Below, piece after piece: positions 1-4,586 of a stretch of 6,209 nt of DNA. Numbering within the stretch: position 1 is the stretch's first letter; every line of letters begins with the position of its first letter. Source of the DNA: an uncultured Oscillospiraceae bacterium (GTDB lineage: Bacteria > Bacillota > Clostridia > Oscillospirales > Oscillospiraceae). The stretch spans positions 1-6,209 of the forward strand of contig CABVDR010000104.1 in assembly GCA_902497145.1 (NCBI GenBank), read 5' to 3'. The position numbers were made by a program, and so were the translations under genes. The notes beneath the pieces were generated by a model. That model saw nothing but the letters and a program-made list of their open reading frames with translations, did not search any database and was not told the origin of the DNA.

Positions 1-281
1 ACCTCGGCCGTCTCGCCGATGACGATGCCCATGCCGTGGTCAATGACGAACCGGCGGCCGATCTTGGCCCCGGGGTGGATCTCGATGCCGGTCCAAAACC
101 GGTTCCACTGGGAGACAAACCGAGCTAAAAACTTCCAGTTATGGCAGTATAACCAATGGGCCAGGCGGTGATACAGGGTGGCGTGGACCCCCTGGTACAG
201 CAAAAAAATCTCCAGCTTAGAGCGGGCCGCCGGGTCACGGCGCTGATAGGCCTCCAGCGTCTCCATCAGGGAACGAAACAT
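1..281 (-). CDS. cysE: Serine O-acetyltransferase CysE, N-terminal part (runs off left edge)
   Basis: This enzyme acetylates L-serine with acetyl-CoA to give O-acetylserine, the first dedicated step of cysteine synthesis in the cytoplasm. About 93 codons are visible. The protein begins MFRSLMETLEAYQRRDPAAR, and an alpha-helical N-terminal region follows (YQGVHATLYHRLAHWLY). It then enters the left-handed beta-helix repeats with IEIHPGAKIG and FVIDHGMGIVIGETAEV, where the DHGMGIVIGETA stretch is the diagnostic CysE signature. The His and Asp of that stretch are in the active-site region of known CysE proteins. The ATG at 279-281 has an AAAGGAGG ribosome site 5-6 nt upstream. The C-terminal half lies outside the window. 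A cysteine T-box leader upstream fits cysteine-limited expression. Confidence 0.96.
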   Translation of the reverse strand, partial: MFRSLMETLEAYQRRDPAARSKLEIFLLYQGVHATLYHRLAHWLYCHNWKFLARFVSQWNRFWTGIEIHPGAKIGRRFVIDHGMGIVIGETAE

Positions 282-414
282 AGTATCCTCCTTTTCTCCG
301 GGGCACACTGGCTCCGGCCGGCGCCGATTGAGGCGCATGATATGGTATGCTCATGGTGTGCTGTGCGTCCCGACATCGACACATCTGCCCCATCATCTTG
401 TCTGCTCTACACAT
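235..414 (-). CDS. Putative cysteine-rich leader peptide / upstream ORF of cysE (59 aa)
   Basis: This small frame lies between the T-box terminator and cysE. Its ATG (412-414) follows AAGGAGGTG with about 8 nt spacing, as good as any ribosome site in the window. The peptide starts MCRADKMMGQMCRCR, with three Cys codons (all TGT) in the first 14 positions and none later. It ends in TGA at 235-237, overlapping the first 47 nt of cysE in another frame, so ribosomes finishing it would pass over the cysE start site. By analogy with amino-acid leader peptides, stalling at the Cys codons could modulate cysE translation or RNA folding; that is inference. It could also be a chance frame, since the tail past residue 20 has low-complexity composition. 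Confidence 0.45.
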   Translation of the reverse strand: MCRADKMMGQMCRCRDAQHTMSIPYHAPQSAPAGASVPRRKGGYYVSFPDGDAGGLSAP

Positions 415-442
415 ACCCTGCACCTCCTTCGGTCCGTTTGGA

Positions 443-485
443 GAAAACAAAAACGCCTCTCACGCCCACCTGGGCATAAGAGGCG
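443..485 (-). terminator. Regulated intrinsic terminator of the cysE T-box leader
   Basis: On the minus strand, CGCCTCT (485-479) pairs with AGAGGCG (460-454). An inner GCCC/GGGC stem follows, and the hairpin runs into TTTTTGTTTTC (453-443). Its position just after the T-box sequence marks it as the switchable terminator. Confidence 0.92.
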
Positions 486-671
486 ACTGTATCGCGGTTC
501 CACTCTCATTTCTCACTTGTCTGACTGCTATCGGGGCCAAGCCGGGCGGCATTACCCGCCGCGCTCCCGGACGCACTTCACATCCGCCAACCGAAGCCCC
601 CTTTCAGCCGGTGAAGGGCTCTCTCTGTCTGCTGGGTAGGACGTTACTTTTCCGTTCCTTGCGCTTTACAA
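443..671 (-). promoter_or_regulatory. Cysteine-specific T-box riboswitch of cysE
   Basis: The T-box core AGAGTGGAACCGCG reads on the minus strand at 493-506 and matches the family consensus AGGGTGGNACCGCG. The variable base makes UGGA, which pairs with a tRNA ending UCCA, and U is the discriminator of tRNA-Cys. Upstream, GTGAAGTGCGTCC (569-581) resembles a specifier loop with TGC (573-575) as the Cys codon. The two readouts agree. A terminator hairpin follows, and the T-box side can form the competing antiterminator. Uncharged tRNA-Cys should therefore permit read-through into cysE. The 5' end is estimated from the promoter. Confidence 0.92.
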
Positions 672-677
672 GTCAGT

Positions 678-706
678 ATATTATCATTCTTGGGCCTTTG
701 TGTCAA
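678..706 (-). promoter_or_regulatory. Sigma-A type promoter for the cysE T-box transcript
   Basis: The minus strand has a perfect -35 TTGACA (706-701), a 17-nt spacer and -10 TAATAT (683-678). The spacer ends in TGA, giving an extended TGn element. The predicted start is near 671, which places the T-box fully inside the transcript. Confidence 0.75.
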
Positions 707-737
707 GTCCGCTCCCATCTTTGCCCCAAAATCCCCG

Positions 738-758
738 CTGTCAACCTGAGGTTGACAG
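738..758. promoter_or_regulatory. 21-bp perfect palindrome, candidate operator between divergent promoters
   Basis: CTGTCAACCT (738-747) and AGGTTGACAG (749-758) are exact reverse complements around a single G. The half-site TGTCAAC recurs at 778-784, overlapping the proposed -35 of the XRE promoter, and TGTCAA also occurs at 701-706 in the -35 of the cysE promoter. The simplest reading is a binding site for the adjacent XRE-type regulator; that pairing is inferred. Confidence 0.5.
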
Positions 759-776
759 GATTCCAGCTTCTTTTTC

Positions 777-805
777 TTGTCAACGGGACCATCCTTTGCT
801 ATGCT
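777..805 (+). promoter_or_regulatory. Probable promoter of the XRE-membrane protein operon
   Basis: A -35-like TTGTCA (777-782), a 17-nt spacer and an extended -10 TGCTATGCT (797-805) give a plausible sigma-A promoter, with a start near 812 and a 5' leader of about 30 nt. The -35 overlaps a TGTCAAC half-site. Confidence 0.5.
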
Positions 806-842
806 GGAATCAGAAAGAAGACGGAGATATGGAGTGATTTCC

Positions 843-1538
843 ATGGAATTGAAGGAACGCATTGCCCTGGCCCGAAAGCAGGCCGGACTGTCCCAGGAAC
901 AGCTGGGAGAAAAACTAGGCGTCTCCCGGCAGGCGGTGAGCAAGTGGGAGAGCGGTCAAAGTAACCCGGATGTGGCCTATCTGGCGGAGATGTGCCGGCT
1001 GTTCGGCGTGTCCTCCGACTGGCTGCTGCTGGGCAAAGAGACGGAGCAAACCACTGCCCCAACCCGTTGTCCTGGCTGTCAGGCTATTGTCACCGGACTG
1101 GACAACTTTTGCCCCAACTGCGGCTATTCTCTGAAAGAACCTCCGGTACTGAAAGAGCAGTACGCTTTGGTTGTGCAATATTGTATCTCTTCCCCGGAGG
1201 ACAGCGGGACCCTCTATCAGATCTGTGACGAAGGGGTCTACAAACCCAGTTTCCCCCTTCCGGAAAATTATACGCTGAAAGATACCGAAAGCATCCTTCA
1301 GAATGCACCCAACATATTATTCCGCGGGCTGTCTCTGGAACAGGCACGTACACTCCAAAGTCGCTTCATCCAGTCAAACAATCTGCTGATCTGTTCCGAT
1401 CCCACTGGCGACGCATCCCTCCCGCGTCTGCTGGACAACCCCTATCATCAATCTACTGGCGGCATGTCCTTCGGCGCCACGGTAGGGGCGGTAATCCTGG
1501 GGGTAATCTGCGCCATTCTCATCCTCTCTATTTTATGA
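843..1538 (+). CDS. XRE-family HTH regulator with zinc ribbon and C-terminal membrane anchor
   Basis: This 231-residue protein has three recognisable parts. Residues 1-65 are a Cro/C1-type helix-turn-helix domain (IALARKQAGLSQEQLGEKLG, then VSRQAVSKWESGQSNPD). Residues 76-93 form a C-x2-C...C-x2-C zinc ribbon (CPGC, CPNC). Residues about 208-231 are a hydrophobic helix ending the chain (GAVILGVICAILILSIL). The stretch 105-200 between them is soluble and I do not recognise its fold. The ATG at 843 was chosen because GGAG lies 8 nt upstream and the HTH begins at once; in-frame ATGs further upstream lack this. The architecture suggests a DNA-binding protein tethered to the inner face of the membrane, perhaps responding to its co-expressed membrane partner. 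Its ligand and targets cannot be read from sequence. Confidence 0.88.
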   Translation: MELKERIALARKQAGLSQEQLGEKLGVSRQAVSKWESGQSNPDVAYLAEMCRLFGVSSDWLLLGKETEQTTAPTRCPGCQAIVTGLDNFCPNCGYSLKEPPVLKEQYALVVQYCISSPEDSGTLYQICDEGVYKPSFPLPENYTLKDTESILQNAPNILFRGLSLEQARTLQSRFIQSNNLLICSDPTGDASLPRLLDNPYHQSTGGMSFGATVGAVILGVICAILILSIL

Positions 1539-1897
1539 AACGCCTCAATACCGCGCTGCTCCTGCTGGCGGGGGCTTTCTATCTGACAAACCGACTGGCA
1601 CTCCAGCCAGCCGCCTCAGGGTGGCTTCACTGGTTTCTGGCGTGCTACGCCAACGACCTGTTTGCCGGGCTTGCCATGGTGGCCTGGACTGATCTGCTGC
1701 TGGACTTGGGCCGTCTGCCGCCCATCCGCTCCTGGAAACAGACCGTTCCCCTGCTGCTTGTCTGCGGGCTGGTGTGGGAGGTACTGGCTCCTCTTTGGAA
1801 AGCGAAAGCAGTTTTTGATCCCCGGGATTTCGTGGCCTATCAGGTGGGCGGGCTTTTGTGGCTGCTTCTGGCTCGCTGGATATCCAAACTGCAATAA
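1535..1897 (+). CDS. Small multi-pass membrane protein, unknown function
   Basis: This 120-residue, strongly hydrophobic protein has about four membrane segments, near residues 4-22, 31-56, 69-87 and 100-117. A conserved-looking polar patch (KAKAVFDPRDFVAYQVGG) precedes the last helix. That patch faintly recalls VanZ-like proteins, but I would not assign the family. Its ATG overlaps the stop of the preceding regulator gene in an ATGA arrangement (1535-1538), so translation is probably coupled and the two products made together. This supports a functional pair in which the membrane protein signals to, or is controlled by, the membrane-anchored regulator. The ORF ends just before a strong terminator. 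Confidence 0.75.
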   Translation: MKRLNTALLLLAGAFYLTNRLALQPAASGWLHWFLACYANDLFAGLAMVAWTDLLLDLGRLPPIRSWKQTVPLLLVCGLVWEVLAPLWKAKAVFDPRDFVAYQVGGLLWLLLARWISKLQ

Positions 1898-1900
1898 CAT

Positions 1901-1949
1901 ACGCCCCTCGTTTCCTGTTCCGGAAACGAGGGGCGTGTTGTTTGTTTTC
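1901..1949 (+). terminator. Intrinsic terminator of the XRE operon, possibly bidirectional
   Basis: ACGCCCCTCGTTTCC (1901-1915) pairs perfectly with 1922-1936 around a 6-nt loop, giving a 15-bp stem. GTTGTTTGTTTTC follows on the plus strand. On the minus strand the same stem follows the second copy of the HIT gene end, with a weaker T-rich tail, so it may also end that convergent transcript. Confidence 0.88.
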
Positions 1950-1957
1950 AAGACATC

Positions 1958-2036
1958 ATCAGCCCGGAGGCCAAGTCATATCCCGGCCAGCCAACACATG
2001 GAAGTGCAGATGGGGCACAGACTGGCCCGCCTGCTC
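1958..2036 (-). repeat. Distal duplicate of the HIT gene 3' end (79 bp)
   Basis: This segment repeats 2190-2268 at an offset of 232 bp with only two differences. It spells the last 25 codons of the HIT protein including the full histidine triad (HLHFHVLAG), the TGA stop and one further base. The differences are CAT/CAC (His) and CTG/TTG (Leu), both silent. It has no start or body of its own, so it is a gene fragment rather than a gene. It lies on the side nearest the terminator at 1901-1936. Confidence 0.93.
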
Positions 2037-2189
2037 CCCCCATTGCCACAAGCGCCAATGGGGACCCCAGTTTTTTATGCTCGGCGGGAATGAATCCCGC
2101 CTCCGCCAAGGTTTTGCGCATCGCGCAAAACGCTTGTCCGGCGCAAAAGCGCCGCCGCCCCCCTTGGGGTCGGAATCGGCTCGCAGGCA
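2037..2189 (-). repeat. Structured repeat element, copy A, inserted after the HIT gene stop
   Basis: This 153-bp segment is bracketed by the two HIT 3'-end copies. It contains four hairpins: CGGCGC/GCGCCG with an AAAA loop (2139-2154), GTTTTGCGC/GCGCAAAAC (2111-2131), GGCGGGA/TCCCGCC (2083-2101) and CCCCATTG/CAATGGGG (2038-2063). The same series, with changed but still paired stems and a common linker TCCGCCAAG (2102-2110), occurs in copy B near alaS. An extra CCCC-TT-GGGG (2160-2169) is seen only here. I see no convincing coding frame. Confidence 0.85.
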
Positions 2190-2268
2190 ATCAGCCCGGA
2201 GGCCAAGTCATATCCCGGCCAGCCAGCACATGGAAATGCAGATGGGGCACAGACTGGCCCGCCTGCTC
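2190..2268 (-). repeat. Proximal copy of the duplicated HIT gene 3' end (79 bp)
   Basis: This is the in-gene partner of the repeat at 1958-2036 and forms the functional C-terminus of the HIT protein. The match ends exactly one base past the stop codon on one side and at a codon boundary 25 codons upstream on the other. Confidence 0.93.
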
Positions 2269-2529
2269 GCCGATGTTGGAGACCACACGGTAGCTCTCCA
2301 GACCCAGCTCTTTGGTCACCTTGGAGATCACGGCAAAGATGTGAGCCACCACCGTGGCATTTTCGGGGGTGACCTCGGCCACGGAAGCGATGTGAGTCTT
2401 GGGGATCACCAGGAAATGGGTGGGTGCCTGAGGATCGATGTCGTAAAAGGCATAGACCGTCTCGTCCTCATAGACCTTGTTGGACGGGATCTGGCCGTTT
2501 GCGATCTTACAAAACAGACAATCGGACAT
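2191..2529 (-). CDS. hinT: Histidine triad (HIT/HINT) nucleotide-binding protein
   Basis: This 112-residue cytoplasmic protein belongs to the HINT branch, whose members hydrolyse purine nucleoside phosphoramidates and related adenylates. It starts MSDCLFCKIANGQIPSNKVY, with Cys4 and Cys7 where many bacterial members bind zinc. The middle has the family's YAFYDIDPQAPTHFLVIPKTH. The catalytic triad is H96-L-H98-F-H100-V-L, and the chain ends GRDMTWPPG, close to the HINT1 ending. The ATG at 2527-2529 is chosen because AAAGGAGG lies 7 nt upstream; a longer in-frame start at 2601 would run through the promoter. Immediately after the stop lies a structured repeat and then a second copy of the last 25 codons, so the gene is intact but displaced from its downstream terminator. 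Confidence 0.95.
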   Translation of the reverse strand: MSDCLFCKIANGQIPSNKVYEDETVYAFYDIDPQAPTHFLVIPKTHIASVAEVTPENATVVAHIFAVISKVTKELGLESYRVVSNIGEQAGQSVPHLHFHVLAGRDMTWPPG

Positions 2530-2561
2530 TGGGAAACCTCCTTTGTTTGTCAAGTAAGACC

Positions 2562-2589
2562 ATTGTACCTCATTTTTGTGAAATTGCAA
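2562..2589 (-). promoter_or_regulatory. Probable promoter of the HIT gene
   Basis: The minus strand has TTGCAA (2589-2584), a 16-nt spacer and a good -10 TACAAT (2567-2562), in the short gap after the upstream gene's stop. No terminator is visible in that gap, so read-through from the sigma operon is also possible. Confidence 0.55.
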
Positions 2590-2601
2590 TGGGCAATCCA
2601 C

Positions 2602-3642
2602 TCAGCTCTCCACAGGGGTCAGGCCGTCCAGCGAAAAGGTCTGACCCAGCAGGGTGATGGAAACGACTTCCTCCGGCTGGATAATCTGATCTGTCTGGAA
2701 GACACTGTGGATGACTCCCGTATTCTGGTCGTAGGTTTGGGACACCACCCGCCGCAAGGTCACCGCCTCGCCCCCTGTCAGGTGCAGGACAGCTTCTTCC
2801 TCCATACCGGTCATCTCCGATGGCCCAAATTCCTGTGGGTTGTTTGCCTCGCTATATAGAGAGAATGCCAGACTGATGGGGGAGAGATAGAGATCACTCA
2901 GGGTCATGGTTTCCCCATCCACCTGGATCGACTCCTTCAGCGCATAGGTTTTTCCGCTGTCCTGCTCCGGCAGGGTCACCGTGCAGCTCTGCTCCTGCTC
3001 CTCCATCGAGAAGTCCACATTTAATTTCTTGCCTCCGCTTTCCAACAGCCATTCGGGAGTCAGGGTGACGTTCTGCCCCAGCAGGTCCTCGGCCCCCAGC
3101 TCTCGGACACCCTTGGTAGTCAGGAAAGTGAGCCGATTGTCTCCCGGGTCCTCATCCTCCAGAACCACCGGGCCGTAGCCCCAACCGCTGCTGACGGGCT
3201 GATTTTTCTCCGAAGGCGGCAGCTCCATTCCTAACTCAAAATAGTAGGCCTCCCCGTCTAAAGCAGTCCCCTCCGGGGCGACCACCTCGGTCAACACCGC
3301 CATGGAATACCGGTCTGCCAGCACCTGCGCAATGTTGATAGTCCAGCCATTGGCATAGTGGAAGCTCTTCTCCACCCCCACAACGCCGCCGGACACCTGC
3401 TGGGCGTCTTCCTCCCCTGCGCCAAAATACGCCAGCATCCGCTGGTCCAACCCGGTCACTACGGTAAAGGCACAGACCATCAGCAGCAGGGCGGCGGCCA
3501 CCAAAACGGCGGTCATCTTTTTCACTCGGCTCACAGGCCTAACCTCCTTTTGTTCTGCCAGGAGGCGATCCAGCATGGCCTGTTCCTGCTCCTCAGTGGG
3601 CGTAAATGCCTCAAAGGCCCGGTTCAGCTCATGGAATGTCAT
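2602..3642 (-). CDS. Membrane-anchored DUF4179-like protein, probable anti-sigma partner
   Basis: This 346-residue protein has a cytoplasmic N-terminus (residues 1-42, beginning MTFHELNRAFEAFTPTEEQE), one membrane helix at about 43-63 (MTAVLVAAALLLMVCAFTVV), and a large extracytoplasmic region rich in beta-type and acidic sequence. This layout and the 14-nt overlap with the upstream ECF sigma gene match the Clostridial sigma/DUF4179 pairs, whose membrane member is taken to hold the sigma factor inactive. No zinc-binding HxxxCxxC anti-sigma motif is seen in the N-terminus, so the sigma-binding mode is not evident. The ATG at 3640-3642 is preceded by GGAGG and AAGGA. The DUF4179 name is from general resemblance and the anti-sigma role is inferred from context. 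Confidence 0.78.
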   Translation of the reverse strand: MTFHELNRAFEAFTPTEEQEQAMLDRLLAEQKEVRPVSRVKKMTAVLVAAALLLMVCAFTVVTGLDQRMLAYFGAGEEDAQQVSGGVVGVEKSFHYANGWTINIAQVLADRYSMAVLTEVVAPEGTALDGEAYYFELGMELPPSEKNQPVSSGWGYGPVVLEDEDPGDNRLTFLTTKGVRELGAEDLLGQNVTLTPEWLLESGGKKLNVDFSMEEQEQSCTVTLPEQDSGKTYALKESIQVDGETMTLSDLYLSPISLAFSLYSEANNPQEFGPSEMTGMEEEAVLHLTGGEAVTLRRVVSQTYDQNTGVIHSVFQTDQIIQPEEVVSITLLGQTFSLDGLTPVES

Positions 3643-4123
3643 ATCCTTCCGCCTCCATTCTTAATCTTAGTTTTTTCCGTGCCCGAACCAGCCAGGTGCG
3701 GACCGTGGACGGTTTCTTGCCCAGCAGCTGCGCAATTTCCTGGGCGGTATACCCCTGGTAATAGTGGAGATACAGTACCAGACGGTCCTGTTCCGGCAGA
3801 GCCCAGATGAGCTCCTTCAGCCCCGTGTCCTCCGGCTGCTCCCAGCTCATATGCTGTAAAGCTTCTGCACTTTCTCGTTTTTTCCGCCACCAGTGCTTCA
3901 GCTGGTCCCGGCACTCATTTCGGGCGGTGACGATCAGCCAGGCCTTTTCATGCTCCGGATCACGAAAGGGCGTGTCCTGCTCCATCACCTTGCGAAAAAC
4001 ATTCTGGGTGGCGTCCTCTGCGTCAGGCACATTCTTCAGCAGCATCAGGCAGATCTGATACACCATGGATACATGGCGGCGATAGAGGGCGGCCATTTCC
4101 TCTCCGCTGTGTGTGCAGCTCAT
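3629..4123 (-). CDS. ECF-type RNA polymerase sigma factor
   Basis: This 164-residue protein has a typical ECF layout. Region 2 spans about residues 10-80 (ALYRRHVSMVYQICLMLLKN, PDAEDATQNVF, AWLIVTARNECRDQLK). Region 4 spans about 103-153 (LPEQDRLVLYLHYYQGYTAQ, EIAQLLGKKPSTVRTWLVRA). It should direct RNA polymerase core to promoters answering an envelope or extracellular signal. The ATG at 4121-4123 is chosen because GGAGG lies 8 nt upstream; the alternative GTG at 4130-4132 falls inside that ribosome site. Its 3' end overlaps the membrane partner gene by 14 nt, suggesting coupled, balanced synthesis. The upstream region carries a site resembling an ECF-type promoter, so it may control its own operon. 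Confidence 0.93.
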   Translation of the reverse strand: MSCTHSGEEMAALYRRHVSMVYQICLMLLKNVPDAEDATQNVFRKVMEQDTPFRDPEHEKAWLIVTARNECRDQLKHWWRKKRESAEALQHMSWEQPEDTGLKELIWALPEQDRLVLYLHYYQGYTAQEIAQLLGKKPSTVRTWLVRARKKLRLRMEAEGYDIP

Positions 4124-4155
4124 CCCGGACACCTCCTTTTTGTCTTTCTGCTTGT

Positions 4156-4184
4156 TACACGATTGAGCGGGAAGAAAAGTTGCA
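4156..4184 (-). promoter_or_regulatory. Candidate ECF-type (autoregulated) promoter of the sigma operon
   Basis: The minus strand has TGCAAC (4184-4179), a run of T, and CGTGTA (4161-4156), separated by 17 nt. This resembles the TGAAAC / CGTA style of ECF promoters in Firmicutes. No good TTGACA/TATAAT pair is seen here. Autoregulation is inferred. Confidence 0.5.
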
Positions 4185-4187
4185 GAA

Positions 4188-4227
4188 CAAAAGAAAAATT
4201 TAAGGGACGGCCAAGGGCCGTCCCTTT
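4188..4227 (-). terminator. Intrinsic terminator downstream of alaS
   Basis: On the minus strand, AAGGGACGGCC (4226-4216) pairs perfectly with GGCCGTCCCTT (4212-4202) over a 3-nt loop. AAATTTTTCTTTTG follows. It lies beyond the distal copy of the alaS gene end, as expected if that copy occupies the original gene end. Confidence 0.9.
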
Positions 4228-4244
4228 ATTGGATCATACCATTT

Positions 4245-4324
4245 CTTATTTCAGCTTTCCAGCCACAAAGTCGTCAATGGAAGCCAGCGCATCGTCCAGC
4301 TTCAGCACGTCGGTGCCGCCGCCC
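4245..4324 (-). repeat. Distal duplicate of the alaS 3' end (80 bp)
   Basis: This segment repeats 4587-4666 at an offset of 342 bp with three differences. It encodes the last 25 AlaS codons (GGGTDVLKLDDALASIDDFV then AGKLK), the TAA stop and one further base. The differences are GGT/GGC (Gly), GAT/GAC (Asp) and GCA/GCG (Ala), all silent. It directly precedes the intrinsic terminator. Upstream it runs into unrelated repeat sequence, so it is a detached gene end and not a functional gene. Confidence 0.94.
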
Positions 4325-4586
4325 TCGTCGTAGCAAACTCCACATCTCTCGTTTCCGCCTGCGGCGAAAACTCGGCCGTTCCGTTGCTCCTCCTCTCCCC
4401 GCCGAACCCACTTCGTTGGGCTCCGGCGGGGGCCCCATAGGGCTTGCCGCCGTCCCATACCAGTTTCCTCTGGTATGGGAACCCTTCCATTTCAAATGCT
4501 CGGGCGAAGTGAATTCGCCCTCCGCCAAGGTTTTGCCCCTTGGCAAAACGCTTGTTGGCGGCGTCTGCGCCGGATCTGCGTATGGG
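4325..4586 (-). repeat. Structured repeat element, copy B, inserted after the alaS stop
   Basis: This 262-bp segment is bracketed by the two alaS 3'-end copies. It has the same hairpin series as copy A: CGGCG/CGCCG (4559-4572), GTTTTGCC/GGCAAAAC (4530-4549), GGGCGAA/TTCGCCC (4502-4520) and CCCATACCAG/CTGGTATGGG (4454-4479). The linker TCCGCCAAG (4521-4529) is identical. Towards the distal copy it has two extra hairpins, CCCCGCCG/CGGCGGGG with an inner CCCA/TGGG (4397-4431) and GTTTCCGCC/GGCGAAAAC (4351-4371). Short open frames across it have no ribosome site or recognisable domain. Confidence 0.87.

Noticed and set aside
716..744. Second minus-strand promoter using TTGACA at 739-744
   Set aside because: The base positions 17 nt downstream read AAGATG, a poor -10. 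The hexamer is better explained as one arm of the palindrome.
777..842. Longer N-terminus for the XRE regulator starting at 777
   Set aside because: That start overlaps the proposed promoter and lacks a ribosome site, while ATG 843 has GGAG at 8 nt and begins the HTH domain.
2037..2189. CRISPR array or tRNA/rRNA gene
   Set aside because: Hairpins are not repeated at regular intervals with spacers, and no cloverleaf or rRNA signature is seen here or elsewhere in the window.
1958..2268. Attachment-site duplication of an integrase-borne island
   Set aside because: Integrating islands can duplicate gene ends, but the insert is only 153 bp with no integrase, and the same family sits in an unrelated gene end with no shared att sequence.
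2530..2601. Longer HIT protein starting at 2601
   Set aside because: The extension would cover the promoter and ribosome site, and HIT family proteins begin at the CxxC segment seen from 2529.
1858..2859. A 333-codon plus-strand open frame
   Set aside because: It runs antisense through the HIT gene and across a terminator, with no ribosome site or domain. It is a shadow of GC-rich coding sequence on the other strand.
4124..4132. GTG start at 4132 for the sigma factor
   Set aside because: This codon overlaps the GGAGG ribosome site that serves ATG 4123.
4246..4458. A 70-residue minus-strand frame ending in the AlaS C-terminus
   Set aside because: It starts inside the repeat hairpins without a ribosome site, and only its last 25 codons are recognisable. 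It is the detached alaS end running into repeat sequence.
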